Under the pieces are notes generated by a model, which did no database searches, was not told the origin of the DNA, and saw only the letters and a program-made list of their open reading frames with translations. From positions 35,617,598 to 35,681,597 of the forward strand of contig CM043962.1 of NCBI GenBank assembly GCA_014529385.2: DNA of 64,000 nucleotides, given 5' to 3'. Positions 21,363 to 31,599 of the stretch are shown one piece after another; within the stretch, counting starts at the first letter, position 1; every line of letters begins with the position of its first letter. The position numbers were made by a program, and so were the translations under genes. Source of the stretch: Adiantum capillus-veneris. Lineage: Eukaryota > Streptophyta > Polypodiopsida > Polypodiales > Pteridaceae.

Positions 21363-22865
21363 ATGGTCATCACTCGAAGCGGAATGGATACTTCGCTTGG
21401 AGGTGATGAGCATGAGAGAGGCGAAGACGAATTTTCCCCACCAGGAGGTTTTTCCAACCCTCCCCCTTCCCCATCTACACCCATGATTGCACTAACTCCT
21501 ATGGAGGAGTTGGAGCAAATGTTTATGCACAGGAAGTTAGAACACAAAGCAAGAAAAGCAGAAAGAATGGTAGAATTTGATCGTGAATGCAAAGAAAGAA
21601 AAGCAGAAATGGATCGCAGACACGCAGAAAGAAAGGCAGCCATAGAGCGTGAGCATGAGCAAGCGCAACACATGCAAGAGTTATTGCGACTCTTTTCTCA
21701 AGTGCAAGCACAAATGCAAGAGATTCGGGAAAAGGAGACTCTCTCAGTCTCTTCTTCTCCAAAGCATGACACACAGGATTTGCATGATGATAAGCATGAG
21801 GAATTGCCTGATACTGATGAGCATGATGATTTGAATGATAATGATAAGTATGATGAATTGCATGATAATGATGAGCATGATGATTTGCATAATGATCAAG
21901 ATGTGTTTTCTCACAAGCATGATGATTTGTATGATCAAGACGTGATTGTTCACAGGGTTGATGGTTTAGTTAATGCTTTTTCTAGCGAAGTTAACCTCGT
22001 TGCAGATTCGATCAATCACGAAGAATCGATCTTGACTTTCGAGTCAAGATCCACAACACCCCCCCCCCCCCCCCCAGGCACATTCGATCAAACACGACGA
22101 TCCGATCTTGGCTCTCGAGCCTAGGTCCAAAGACCCCTTACAGGAAGTACTATGTGTTCGAATGATTCGTCAGCACGCATTGTTCGAGTGTTTCATTCGT
22201 GATCGTTTCCTGTATTTTAGTCAGTGTCTTTATGTGATCCCTTTGAGCACGTTTCACTCATGAATGAGCATGAATGTATGCGGATTATTCATGAAAAGCT
22301 GAAAAGTATGCATTCAAGGAAGTCACATTCTATGTCACTTACTTGGCACGACATAGTTGTAAAAAGAGCACAAGAAAGTATGAACACCAAGCATCGGCAT
22401 TTCCATTGTGTTTTGCCACAGTTGATTGATATAGATCAGAAAGACAAGATTCGATCTCATTGTTTGCGTGTGTGTGGTAAAAGGTTTGGCACTCCGTCTA
22501 TTTGTTCATCTACATTGCATGCACAGTCTTTGAGGAAGACAAGATTTTTTCCAATCACTTTACATGGAATAGGTATGTTCATGTTTTTGTGTTGAAAGTG
22601 GTTTTAGGAATTTTCAGCCTCAGAGATTCTTGAAGAAGGTAGACACATGACTATGGACAAAGATGAAGCATTGAAGGAACTACAGATGACTTTGTGTCGC
22701 TTTCGGCGCGGCCCAAAGAAGCAAGCATTGCACACCTTTATGAAGTTCAAGTACCGCACGACCCACACATCAGAGTGGGCCGGCAAAGAGTTCTTTCCAA
22801 GATTCTGGATGCTATTGGCGATCTCCCTCGACGCCATACAGTTCGCTACCAGTACCTCACTTTGA
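21363..22865 (+). pseudogene. A3 single ORF: gag-like N-terminus, His/Asp linker, chromodomain-like tail
   Basis: The start is the ATG at 21363 (MVITRSGMDTSLGGDEH). A charged helical part (about 21500-21730) carries KAERMVEFDREC and IEREHEQAQH; LSVSSSPKHD follows, then a long linker of HDDLHDND type. The frame is open for 253 codons to 22124, where a run of 17 C (22059-22075) has changed frame relative to A2. The tail continues in other frames: HALFECFIRDRFLYFSQ, MHSRKSHSMSLTWHD, GTPSICSSTLHAQSLRK (to 22595), then FMKFKYRTTHTSEWAGKEF and TSTSL ending at TGA 22863-22865. That stop abuts the polypurine tract. No knuckle, protease, RT or integrase motif is present. Confidence 0.65.
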
Positions 22866-22876
22866 AAAGGAGGGGA
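22864..22876 (+). promoter_or_regulatory. A3 polypurine tract
   Basis: GAAAAGGAGGGGA, directly before the 3' LTR and overlapping the ORF stop codon. Confidence 0.85.
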
Positions 22877-24036
22877 TATCACGTGACACATCCAACCCTA
22901 TGTGTCCGTGGACAAGCTACAGCATGAACAGGGTTCAATCCAGTCAAGTCAATCTAGGATAGAAAGTGTTCTGGCACTTTTGTGAGTCTGTTCGCAGACC
23001 GTGCATGACCAGTCACTTAGATTAGATGCATATCCTCCGGTTGCACACAGCATGATCATCAGCATTACCATCAAAATCCATCGGGGGAATTTTCCAGTGC
23101 ATTAAACCTATTTTCCCTATTTTTTACATTTTTAAATAAGCGACTTTTGTTGGGAACTAGGTATGGCAATTTTGCTAAGATAATATATAAGCAAACCAAA
23201 GCTAGCACTGTCTGGCAGAAGAAGAAGGAGAGCATCAGGCACTCAAGTGCAGCAGGCCTCTGGAGACCCTTTTCAGCAAGACAACCCTCGCCATAGCCTG
23301 GCATTTTCAGGTCCTTGAATCAGCGTTTTCAGCATCATTGCATCATCGATTTCATCACAGATTCAGCCCCTGCTCTTGGCGCCAATCAGCCTTGCCATTA
23401 GTGTTTTCCGGCAGCCACATTCAGCAAGGAAAGACCAGCAGAAAGCGATGTCAAGATCAGCCAGCCAGTAGTGTTTTTGGAAGGCAAGAACAGCAACGAT
23501 TCCACATCAAAACAGCCAGCCTATCCACTGTTTTGAAAGCACCAGCAGGCAGCGTTTTCCGCGGCATTACCTCAGTCTTAACCAGCGTTTTTGGGACAGC
23601 AAACTTAGCGTTTTCAGCAGCCCACAGTCAACGTTTTTGCAGTAGAAATTCAGCAAGCAGTTGCAAATTCGAAGCATGCAGTTTTCAGCCATAGTCTCGT
23701 CTTCGTCGTCCACACCGTCGACATCGACATAGCCCCATTAGATTTGCATCAACATCTTGTACCAGATTGTGCAATCAATAGTAAACCGCTCTCTCCATAG
23801 AGAGTGGGGCCTTCGGAGGAGGGTTTTGACAACATTTTGGTGTCATATTCTTCTCTCTCTATCTCTCAATCTCATGCACCTTCATTCACAGTGTTCATCA
23901 CTTTGTTTGTGTCCATTGCACTCTCTCACTAAAGGAACGGAAGGCTCTCCCTTCCGTAAGTAAAAAGGAACCTTGAGCACAATTTGGAGCACTCATCTTG
24001 AGCAAAGTTCAACATTCATTTCCGTTGCACCTTACA
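22877..24036 (+). repeat. 3' LTR of A3
   Basis: 1160 bp. It begins TATCACGTGACACATCC, where the expected TG is TA, so the terminal palindrome has one transition. It ends GTTGCACCTTACA before the TTGGG target duplication. Confidence 0.9.
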
Positions 24037-26767
24037 TTGGGAGCGGCTATGTATGACCTTGAGGATCTCGGGTGTATGGCAGAATGCTGGCTTTGCACGG
24101 CTGTCATACAGCCTCTCAATCTGACCATAAAGCACATGGAGTGAATCTATCCAGGATAGATCACTTGTATGCTAATGATCACTTATGTGACTTGGGTGGT
24201 CCAGTAGGCATTTTGGCAAGGACTACTTTCTCTGATCACGCGCCAATGATCCTTACTCTAGCCGACAGGCAAAGGAGTGGTAGTGTTATGTTACGCAACC
24301 CTAAGAGGATCTTGGTAGATATAGAGCCAATGATCCTTACTCTAGCCGGCAGGCAAAGGAGTGGATCTTGCTAGATATAGAGCTCAAAGAGCATATTGTT
24401 ACGTTGTGGACCAAGAGTTTGGATGCACAGGGGGATGTTACTCGTAGAGTGCCCAATGGTCTCAGGGAGCTTAGTCGCTTCTTTCTCCAGGAGTCGACAG
24501 CACGACTGGTTGCAACCCGAGAAGAGGACAAGCAGCTACGTCAGGGCATTGCCTTCTTACAGAGAATGCAGGAGCAGCACCACCATGCGCATACCAATGT
24601 TCCCCAGTTGAGGAGACATGATGGGACGGTTGCCATAGAGCCTGAGGACATATAGGTAGTAGCTACCGACTTTTACCGAAAGTTGCTCTCAGCTAAGCCG
24701 TGATCAAAGTGCAAGGATGCATGCAGAGAGCAAGTGTAGTCACAGATGCCTTGCCTCGTCACTGAGGAGATGCGACAAATTCTTGAGAGCCCTCTCCTGC
24801 CAAAGAGATTCATGAGGCTCTCAAAGCACTCCCTCATGGTAGTTGCCAAGGAGAGGATGGTTTGACTCCCAACTTTTTCTTGGAGTGCTAGGACATGCTT
24901 CGACAGGACCTATGTAGTGCATACCAACACATTTTGCACACTGGGGAGATGCCTGATAGCATGAGCAAGGGTTTGATCTATCTCATCCCCAAGGAGGAGG
25001 GATCTCCATATGAGATTCGGCAGTGGCGGCCCATCACCATTCTCAACTCAGCCTATAAAATTCTTGCAAAGGCTTTGAGTTTGAGAAATCGGCCACTACT
25101 TGAAAGTATCATCTTGCCCCCTTCCAGTTTCTTTTCTACGCAGAGGCGATGAACAGATTTCTAGCCTCACAGAAGGTTGGTTTGCGTGGCCTACGGTTAC
25201 CCATTTGAGGAGAAGAGCTTTTGAACGCCAAGTTTGCGGATAACTCAGGGCCTCTCATGCATGTTTTTGGAGGTCATTGAGTCCAGTTTGCACAGGTGTG
25301 AGTCCCTCACACAGCAAAACACCTCCAGGGCCTGCTCACACCAGGGTTGGCTTGGACTTGTCACCAGAGCAGCAGAGTGCTACCCTCCTCCTAGCCATTA
25401 GGAGGAAGTTATATATATACCTTCATAAATTCAGAATAGTTTGAACTCACGAATTATAAGAGGTAATCAAGCACTCATAAAACTATAAAAGCAAGGGACA
25501 CAAGAAAAGAAAAGAAAAGGAAAAAAAAAAAACTAAACCACTTTATTTGCTACGAAACAAAACTAGATAAAACAAAACATTATTAACTTAAAAATATGTT
25601 TAGAAAAGGCATGCGCAAAATAAGTTGACGCAGCTTACTTGGCTAAAACTTAAAACAAGTACTCAACTTTAAACAAAAAAGGATAAGACATCTTAAAAAC
25701 TTAATCCTAGAAATCAAACTTCACACAACTTCTAAAGGAACAAATTTTGAAGTCCTAATGTAAGCTACATACGAAATCGAAAAATGAATACTACTACAAA
25801 CATACAAGGCTGCAAATAACCAAAGAAGTACAAAGATCCAAACTTGACAATATGTGACCTCAACTTCGCTGCTTGTCCAAACAGGAAGAATAAGATTATC
25901 ATTTTTATTATGCATAGCTTGGACAACAGCTATAAGGAGAAAGTTGTTGCATTGGAGCTCGACACGGCTTTCTCTTGCTGGCAAGGATGTTGTGGCCAAC
26001 CAGGTGCTCTTGGCCATCATGTGGTCCATCACATCTTGCTCGATCTTCTCAAGTTCTTGCATCAACCAGCGAGAGAGGCTGATCGGGAACTTTCTATGGA
26101 CAAGGAGAGACACGCAGTCAGCTCGGGCCAAAGTCTCCTAGCAAGTCATCACTCTACCTTGCTCTCGGGGGGGGGGCTGGGCATCATCGATCCAGCATGG
26201 TAGAGTAGAGCTCTCCTTGGGAAGCTCATTTTCCGAGGTCATCTTCCAAGGAAGAAGCCTTGTAAAGAGGTTTTGTTACACCTGATCAGAGGCCGAGTTC
26301 CACAGACGGGTGGCCCTTGGAGCCCCTCCACTTGTTGGATTTTCATGAAGATGCGCAGAGTGGGCCTGAGAGGAGATGGGAGGACAAATTCGCATTGAGC
26401 TTACTTCGGTCTTGGAGCAACTCAAGCGTGGACTTGAGCAGCATCAGCCCACATGCATTGAGAAGCGCTTGAGGTAGCCTCTTACATGGAGCCAGTTGGT
26501 CAATACACAGCGAGGTCACATGGTTGGCAGTAAACCCCATGTCTCATTGGGTTCCATGGCAGAGGGTCCAGCCCACACCCTGGGAGACTGGTTGCAGTTT
26601 ACAGCACTTCCTAAGGAGAGTCAGAGCATCTACGCGGCATGTGGGGGATACAGAGCATATGTCAAGGCATCATCGAGGCTATACCAACAGAGTGGCACAC
26701 GCCTCTCGCTCCCAACTGGATGGGGGCCTCTACTCGCCTTGATGTCCTCATCGCAGTAGTTAGGGTC
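24037..26767 (+). pseudogene. LINE L2 ORF2, third piece (endonuclease end, RT remnants, C-terminus), interrupted by R1
   Basis: It resumes after A3 with VNLSRIDHLYAND and FSDHAPMILT (endonuclease end), then SRFFLQESTARL, YLIPKEEGSPYEIRQWRPIT and LAKALSLR. The RT core (FVKERS to AYDRVDW) is deleted at about 25110. The C-terminal part follows with the R1 insert at 25411-25931, then VVANQVLLA, GGLGIID and a SLGDWLQF block. A short tandem duplication of about 85 bp lies at 24243-24370. Many stops and frame changes. Element C cuts it at 26768. Confidence 0.85.
25411..25931 (-). mobile_element. R1, unidentified retroelement fragment in LINE L2
   Basis: This AT-rich 521-bp insert splits the LINE and is flanked by ATTAGGAGGAAGTT (25397-25410) and ATAAGGAGAAAGTT (25932-25945), 12 of 14 identical. 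On the - strand it ends ACTATTCTGAATTTATGAAGG followed by TATATATAT. A shorter copy with the same 3' end and a different 5' start lies at 30627-30793 in LINE L3. A shared 3' end, variable 5' truncation and flanking duplications are what LINE or SINE copies show. An A/T-rich internal block (GTTTTATCTAGTTTTG) is common to both. I cannot assign a family. Confidence 0.7.
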
Positions 26768-27308
26768 TGTAAAATTTTAAGATACGGCTACAAATAGATG
26801 AAAATCAATTTTTGTGCACACACAATGATTTATGAATTTATTGGTACCAATTCATAATTTAAAAGAACGAGTAAATTTTTCGATGCACTGTGCCATCTCG
26901 GGAATTTGTCCGTGCCCGGATAGTATGATAAGTAGAGCAGTAGCCGAACGCAGTGCAGAACAATTCAAAACAAGCACATGAACAAGATGGTGTCCCCAAT
27001 TCGCTCAAAAAAGTTATAATTTAATATTTTTACGGTGGTCGCCCAAGAAAGTGACCGACTTGACAGTGGAAATACATCCCAGCGGGAGTTGGCAAACTAA
27101 GTCGAGAGAGGTATGAAAACAACAAAGTTAATAATGCTCTTGATGGGTCAGAAACCCAGGTTTTAACGCTCGTTATTAAGTGTAAGGTTTAAAACCTCTG
27201 AAAATGGGTGGTCAGGCCAATCTGAACACAACCAAATTTAGTAACATTAAAATAATACAGCAACTAGCATGAGTTTTTAGAAAAGACCAGCATTGGCAAG
27301 TTTGCGAG

Positions 27309-27377
<69 letters not shown>

Positions 27378-27501
27378 CGGTATCATCTAGCATGGAAAAA
27401 TCCAACGCTAGGCCTTATAAGTAGATAGCGCTATCATTTGAGAGCTCTCTGCAACAGTTTACACACGCTCACAAAGTCTTCTCTCTCAGCTCCCAGTTCA
27501 G

Positions 27502-27551
<50 letters not shown>

Positions 27552-28162
27552 GCTCAGTTCAGTCCTTTCTCTCTCCCACTAGCAATCTTATGCTTAGAGC
27601 TCTTGTGAGGGCAGTGCAGAACCTATACAGCTCATAACGAAGGTGCCGGACAGCCATTAGAGCTTGTGTGCGTCCCCCTTGGGAACAGCCGCACTCAAAC
27701 AAGCGTAAAATTGAATGTTCGTTCACTTTTTCAGTGATCTGTCGAATTCGAATCGATAATTTCAGTCAAGGGGCTCCCATTCGGGTATCCCAGGTGAACA
27801 AATAGCAGTAGAGATCGTTCCCGCCAAGAAAACTCCAGAATGCAGCAAGAATAACCGTTCTCGGCTACAGATATGACAAATTTCAGCCAAATCGGCTCAT
27901 GAATACATGCATCTCTATGCATCAGAATAGTCCCTCTGACAAGAACAGTGTAAACTTTTTCGCTTTATGTGCTCGTAATAGTTCAAAACTAATAAAAAAT
28001 CTCCTCAAGGGTGCTCCCGAGCAACCAACCCATTTTTTGGTCTCTAGTGTTGTGTCCTTTTTTGCATTATTGCCTCAGTACTATTTTCATTGTGCGGAAT
28101 CCTACGTAGAAGAGTTAATTTAACTCTGAAGTATTTAAGTGCACACTTCCGTTTCTATGAAA
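26768..28162 (+). repeat. 5' LTR of element C
   Basis: It begins TGTAAAATTTTAAG at the break in LINE L2 and ends about CTTCCGTTTCTATGAAA just before the primer site. It contains two CT microsatellites and a TATA-like CTTATAAGTAG near 27413. No partner LTR is in the window, so the left edge rests on the LINE break. Confidence 0.7.
27312..27374. repeat. CT microsatellite in the C LTR, with a second tract at 27507-27547
   Basis: About 31 CT units in the first tract, followed by a second shorter tract downstream. Element D carries CT tracts in the equivalent part of its LTRs. Confidence 0.95.
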
Positions 28163-28163
28163 G

Positions 28164-28175
28164 TGGTATCAGAGC
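28164..28175 (+). promoter_or_regulatory. Element C primer binding site
   Basis: TGGTATCAGAGC, initiator tRNA-Met type, one base after the LTR end as in D. Confidence 0.9.
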
Positions 28176-28238
28176 AAGGTCCTCTCTTTTCCTTTCCTAA
28201 GGAGAGACAGTCCTTGGCAAAAAAGAAAATACTCATCA

Positions 28239-29981
28239 TGGCAGGACAAGCAAGAGAGCTCGAGTGACTTAGGCAGCAGATGGTAGAACTACAGGCCGCT
28301 CTCGCTCAGCCCGATGTGCAACAAGTGCTGAAGACCCTTGAAAAAGGGAAAGCAAAGATGGTGGAGAAGCCACCCCAATATTTTCCAGGGCCAACTCAAG
28401 AAATACCTCAAACCGGGGCTCCAACACAACCCCACAGGGACCTTGCAGTAGGAACCTCCCGACAACACGAAGAAGATTCAATCCCTTCGCCGAATTACTC
28501 GTCAAATTACTCTTTTATAAAAAAACATGGATAATATCGTTCTTGACGAGGATCTCCACTTGCATCTAGACAAGGTTGTAGATCAACCACTAAAAGTAGG
28601 AAAGTAAGACGAGGATCAAAGGAAGAGTCCACACAAAATCCCTATGCACAAAGATTCCAAAGCTATCTCTAAGAAGCGGTCCCGACATCACAAGAAGAAG
28701 AAGACGTCCAAAGTTGGAGATAAAGATATCAAGTTTGAATACTACGATGGAAGGAGGGTTGTCAACAAGGCTCTCGCTTTCATCCGTCAGCTCAAATGCC
28801 TGCGCAGAAGGAAACTTCTCAGAACGCTTGAAAATATGCCATGTTAGCATGTATCTAAAAGATACAACTAGCCATTGGCGGCTCACTACAATTCTCGAAG
28901 GGCGCAAACCCAAAGATCGGGAGGAATTCAAAAGCACTTCTATGCTCAGTTCCTTCCTCCTGATTTCGAGACAAATGTAAAGAAGAATGGGATTGGCTCT
29001 CCCAAAAAGAGAATGAAGTTGTTTTTGACTACGTCGATAAGTTCTGGGAGATTCTCATCAAAGTCACTCCTTTTATGAAAGTTTATGATGAAGAGAAGAT
29101 GCGCAAGTTGAAGTTGGACTCCAGACAATACTTCAAAAAAGCATGAAGGTGTACCCTAGAAACACTCTTCAAAATATGATGCTATCCGCCCTGGTAGCCA
29201 GTAACTTGCATTTGAAAGCAGCTCCTCGCAAGCAGGAGTTTAGTACCTTTCATGCAAAGTAGAAGGCTCTCTCTACTGAGACAGATACCCCCACATGAAA
29301 GCGGCCTTCGATCAGCCCAAAGGCCCGGAAAAGAAGCCAGAGGGGGCTAAGAAGGGTAAATTCCTCACTCCCTCTCAGTTGAAAGCCTACATGGAAGAGG
29401 GCAAATGTTTCTACTGTGGCAAGAAAAGCCACACGAAACCAGATTGCCCACAACATAAGAAAGACTCTCCTCCTCCTGCATCAAATTCAATCCTTGATGT
29501 ACAAGCTAACACCAGAAAGGAAAAAGGGAAAAAGCAGCTACTAAAGGGGTGGGGGTGTTTGAATGGGCAAAGAGCCTTGCTCCTGTTTGATCCAGGCTCG
29601 ACAAATAACTTCACCTCGTTGGATACCTAAAAATCTCTCAGTCTCACTTCCGAGGTTGGGAACTCCAATTAGTTATGGTTCAGACTTTGAGGGGTTGACC
29701 ACAAATTCTACTCCTATGCAAGGGCATTCGAATTTGAAAATTGGAAAGTACTCTGTATCAAGATTTACCTTTGAAAGGCCGAAGATCATCGTATCGATCT
29801 AATTCCGGGTAGTTCACCCACAAATCAACCACCTTACAGAATTAGTCTCTTACAAGAAGAAATTCTGAAACAAGTAAATGAACTTTTGGAGAAGGGTCTT
29901 GTTCGTCCTAGTACTTCTCCTTATTGTTCACCAGTATTGCTTGTTCAGAAGAAAGATGGCACTTTTCAAATGTGCATCGAC
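28239..29981 (+). pseudogene. Element C gag-protease-RT remnant
   Basis: The start is near 28239 (MAGQARELE, then a TGA). A VELQAALAQPDVQQVLKTLEKGK helix follows, then DIKFEYYDGRRVVNKALAF of the gag domain (28725-28790), a CCHC knuckle CFYCGKKSHTKPDC near 29406-29447, and the protease motif LLLFDPGSTNNFTS near 29580-29620. The sequence then skips most of the protease and resumes with IDLIPGSS and the RT start ELLEKGLVRPSTSPYCSPVLL, ending at MCIDH. Frameshifts and stops are frequent, so the copy is much older than D. Confidence 0.8.
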
Positions 29982-31581
29982 CACGGGGAAGTGCTTTGAG
30001 GGCCACGTGGAGCTCCTCTAGCTGAAGAGGCAGCTCAAGCCTCTGGCACATCTCCTCAGTCACAAGACAAGGCATCTGTGCCCAAACCTGCTCTCTACAT
30101 GCATCCCGTCGCTCTGACTGAGGCTCTGCAGACAACAGGTCACGGTAAAAGTTAGTAGCAATTGCACCAATGTCCTTTGGCTCTGAAGCAACTGACCCGT
30201 CAGGCCTCCTCAACTGGCCGACACTAGCGTGCACATGCCGGGGTCCCACTATCTCAAAGAACGCCCCCGTCACTCTGTCACCCACCTGGGTCCACTAAGA
30301 TGCCTATCCATGGAAAGCAAACTCATGACGCCTCTCCTCTATGCTGGCAAGCTCCTCGCGAGCTTGCTGCAACTGCTCCTCTAACCAGGGACTGTCTGGG
30401 TGCTGCTCCTGCATCCTCTACAGGGAAGCAATGCCCCGTCGAAGACGCTGCTCCTCCTCTCTCGCTGCAGCCAAGCAGGCCGTAGACTCCTGAAGAAAGA
30501 ATTGACTAAGCTGAGAAAGTCCAAAGGCCACTCTGTCATCCGAAGAGTCTTGCGTGTACAAGCCCTCTATCCAAAGAGCCACCACTCGCTCTCTGAGCTC
30601 AGAGTCCAGCAAGATCCTCTCAGGGATATACCTTCATAAGTTCAGAATAGTTTGAACTCACAAATTATAAGAGGGAATAAAGCACTCATAAAACTATAAA
30701 TGCAAGGGACACAAGAAAAGAAAAGAAAAACAAAAACAAACAAACAAACTAAATCACTTTGTTTGCTACGAAACAAAACTAGATAAAACAAAACTCTCGG
30801 AGATGCGTAGCATCGTGCTGCCCCTCTGTCTATCTGTCACTGTGAGGATCACTAGTGCATGGTCTGAAAAGGATGTCCCAGAGAAGATGCAAACTGACCC
30901 ACACAAGTCACAAATGCAGTCACTAGCGTGAAAACGATCTATCCTAGATAGATTCACTCCTCCAACTCTGCGATCAGAACGAGAGAAAACCAAGCTGTCA
31001 AAGGGTCTCACAAAACCTAAGTGCTGTCAAACATCAGAAACCCTCAAAGTCATACAAAACCGCTCCCAAGCTATCAGCTCAGCCCCGTGCACCGTGAGGC
31101 ACCTCCAATCCAATCAAAGGGGTCCTCCAACATGTTGAAGTGCCCCCCAACACACCACTGCTCTGCATGCGGCAAAGACTCCACGACCTAAGACCAGAAC
31201 TCTGCCCGTGCACTTGCCACATTGGGTGCATAAATGTTCAGGAAACCCATGAGGCAACCCTGAACCTGCATAGTAATCCACTGAGCTCTGCCTGGTACAA
31301 TAATACCTCTACCCACAATGGCCTGAATCAGCAATAGTCATACGTACCCCTCCCTGGATGCCTCCAGGTCCAAATGCAGCTGACCAAAACGTCTCATAGC
31401 GACCACGCAAAATTTGACCACACCGTCTAATGCGGCTCTCACACAGATGATGCTCCTGTAGCATAAGAATATCAATCTCACCACCCACAAGGCATCGCTG
31501 AAGCTCCTGACGCAGCCGACCTCTCTGACGTTGAAATTGGGGCCCTCCTAATCCCTGCACATTCCATGAGATGATCCTCAT
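29982..31581 (-). pseudogene. LINE L3 ORF2, endonuclease part
   Basis: The start is the ATG at 31581: MRIISWNVQGLGGPQ, LMLQEHHLCESRIRR, AFGPGGIQGG. It has GVNLSRIDRFHASD and FSDHALVILT near 30840-30960, then SQFFLQESTACLA, GAFFEIVGPRHVHASVGQLRR and LQLEELHVALKAL. The QEHH, SRIDRF and SDH endonuclease blocks are better preserved than in L1. Frameshifts occur near 31310 and 31020, and R2 interrupts it at 30627-30793. No RT core is left. Confidence 0.82.
30627..30793 (-). mobile_element. R2, second copy of the unidentified R retroelement
   Basis: 167 bp matching the 3' third of R1 (ACTATTCTGAACTTATGAAGG and the TTTTATCTAGTTTTGTTTCG block). It is flanked by CTCTCAGGGA (30617-30626) and CTCTCGGAGA (30794-30803), 8 of 10 identical. 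It interrupts L3 ORF2 between MLRISE and the LLDSELRE block. Confidence 0.7.
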
Positions 31582-31599
31582 GGAGTCAATGAGAGAAAA

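Larger units (their letters stand above)
19124..24036 (+). mobile_element. LTR retrotransposon A3 (family A, short non-autonomous form)
   Basis: This is a complete + strand element, flanked by TTGGA (19119-19123) and TTGGG (24037-24041), a 5-bp target duplication with one transition. It has LTRs at both ends, a primer site, one ORF and a polypurine tract. The internal region is 2044 bp and again lacks protease, RT and integrase. It lies in LINE L2 only 276 LINE bases from A2 and in the opposite orientation. Its 5' LTR carries a 570-bp insert that the 3' LTR lacks. Confidence 0.92.
26768..29981 (+). mobile_element. Ty3/gypsy element C, 3' half deleted
   Basis: It has a 5' LTR, primer site, decayed gag, protease and the first part of RT, in D-like order. 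It stops abruptly near 29981, where antisense LINE L3 begins, so RT core, RNase H, integrase and 3' LTR are missing. It lies in LINE L2 after VLIAVVRVC. The protein sequence is close to that of D, but the LTR starts TGTAAAATTTTAAG rather than TGTAACTAAG, so it is a related but distinct subfamily. Confidence 0.85.

Noticed and set aside
22694-22927. Alternative frame of the A3 tail (MSLSARPKEASIAHLYEVQV...)
   Set aside because: It is also open in A2, but in A2 the frame ending in TSTSL is continuous with the upstream ORF and stops just before the polypurine tract, so I chose that one.
25721-26131. 136-residue - strand ORF
   Set aside because: It spans the junction of R1 and antisense LINE L2, so it is a chance fusion.
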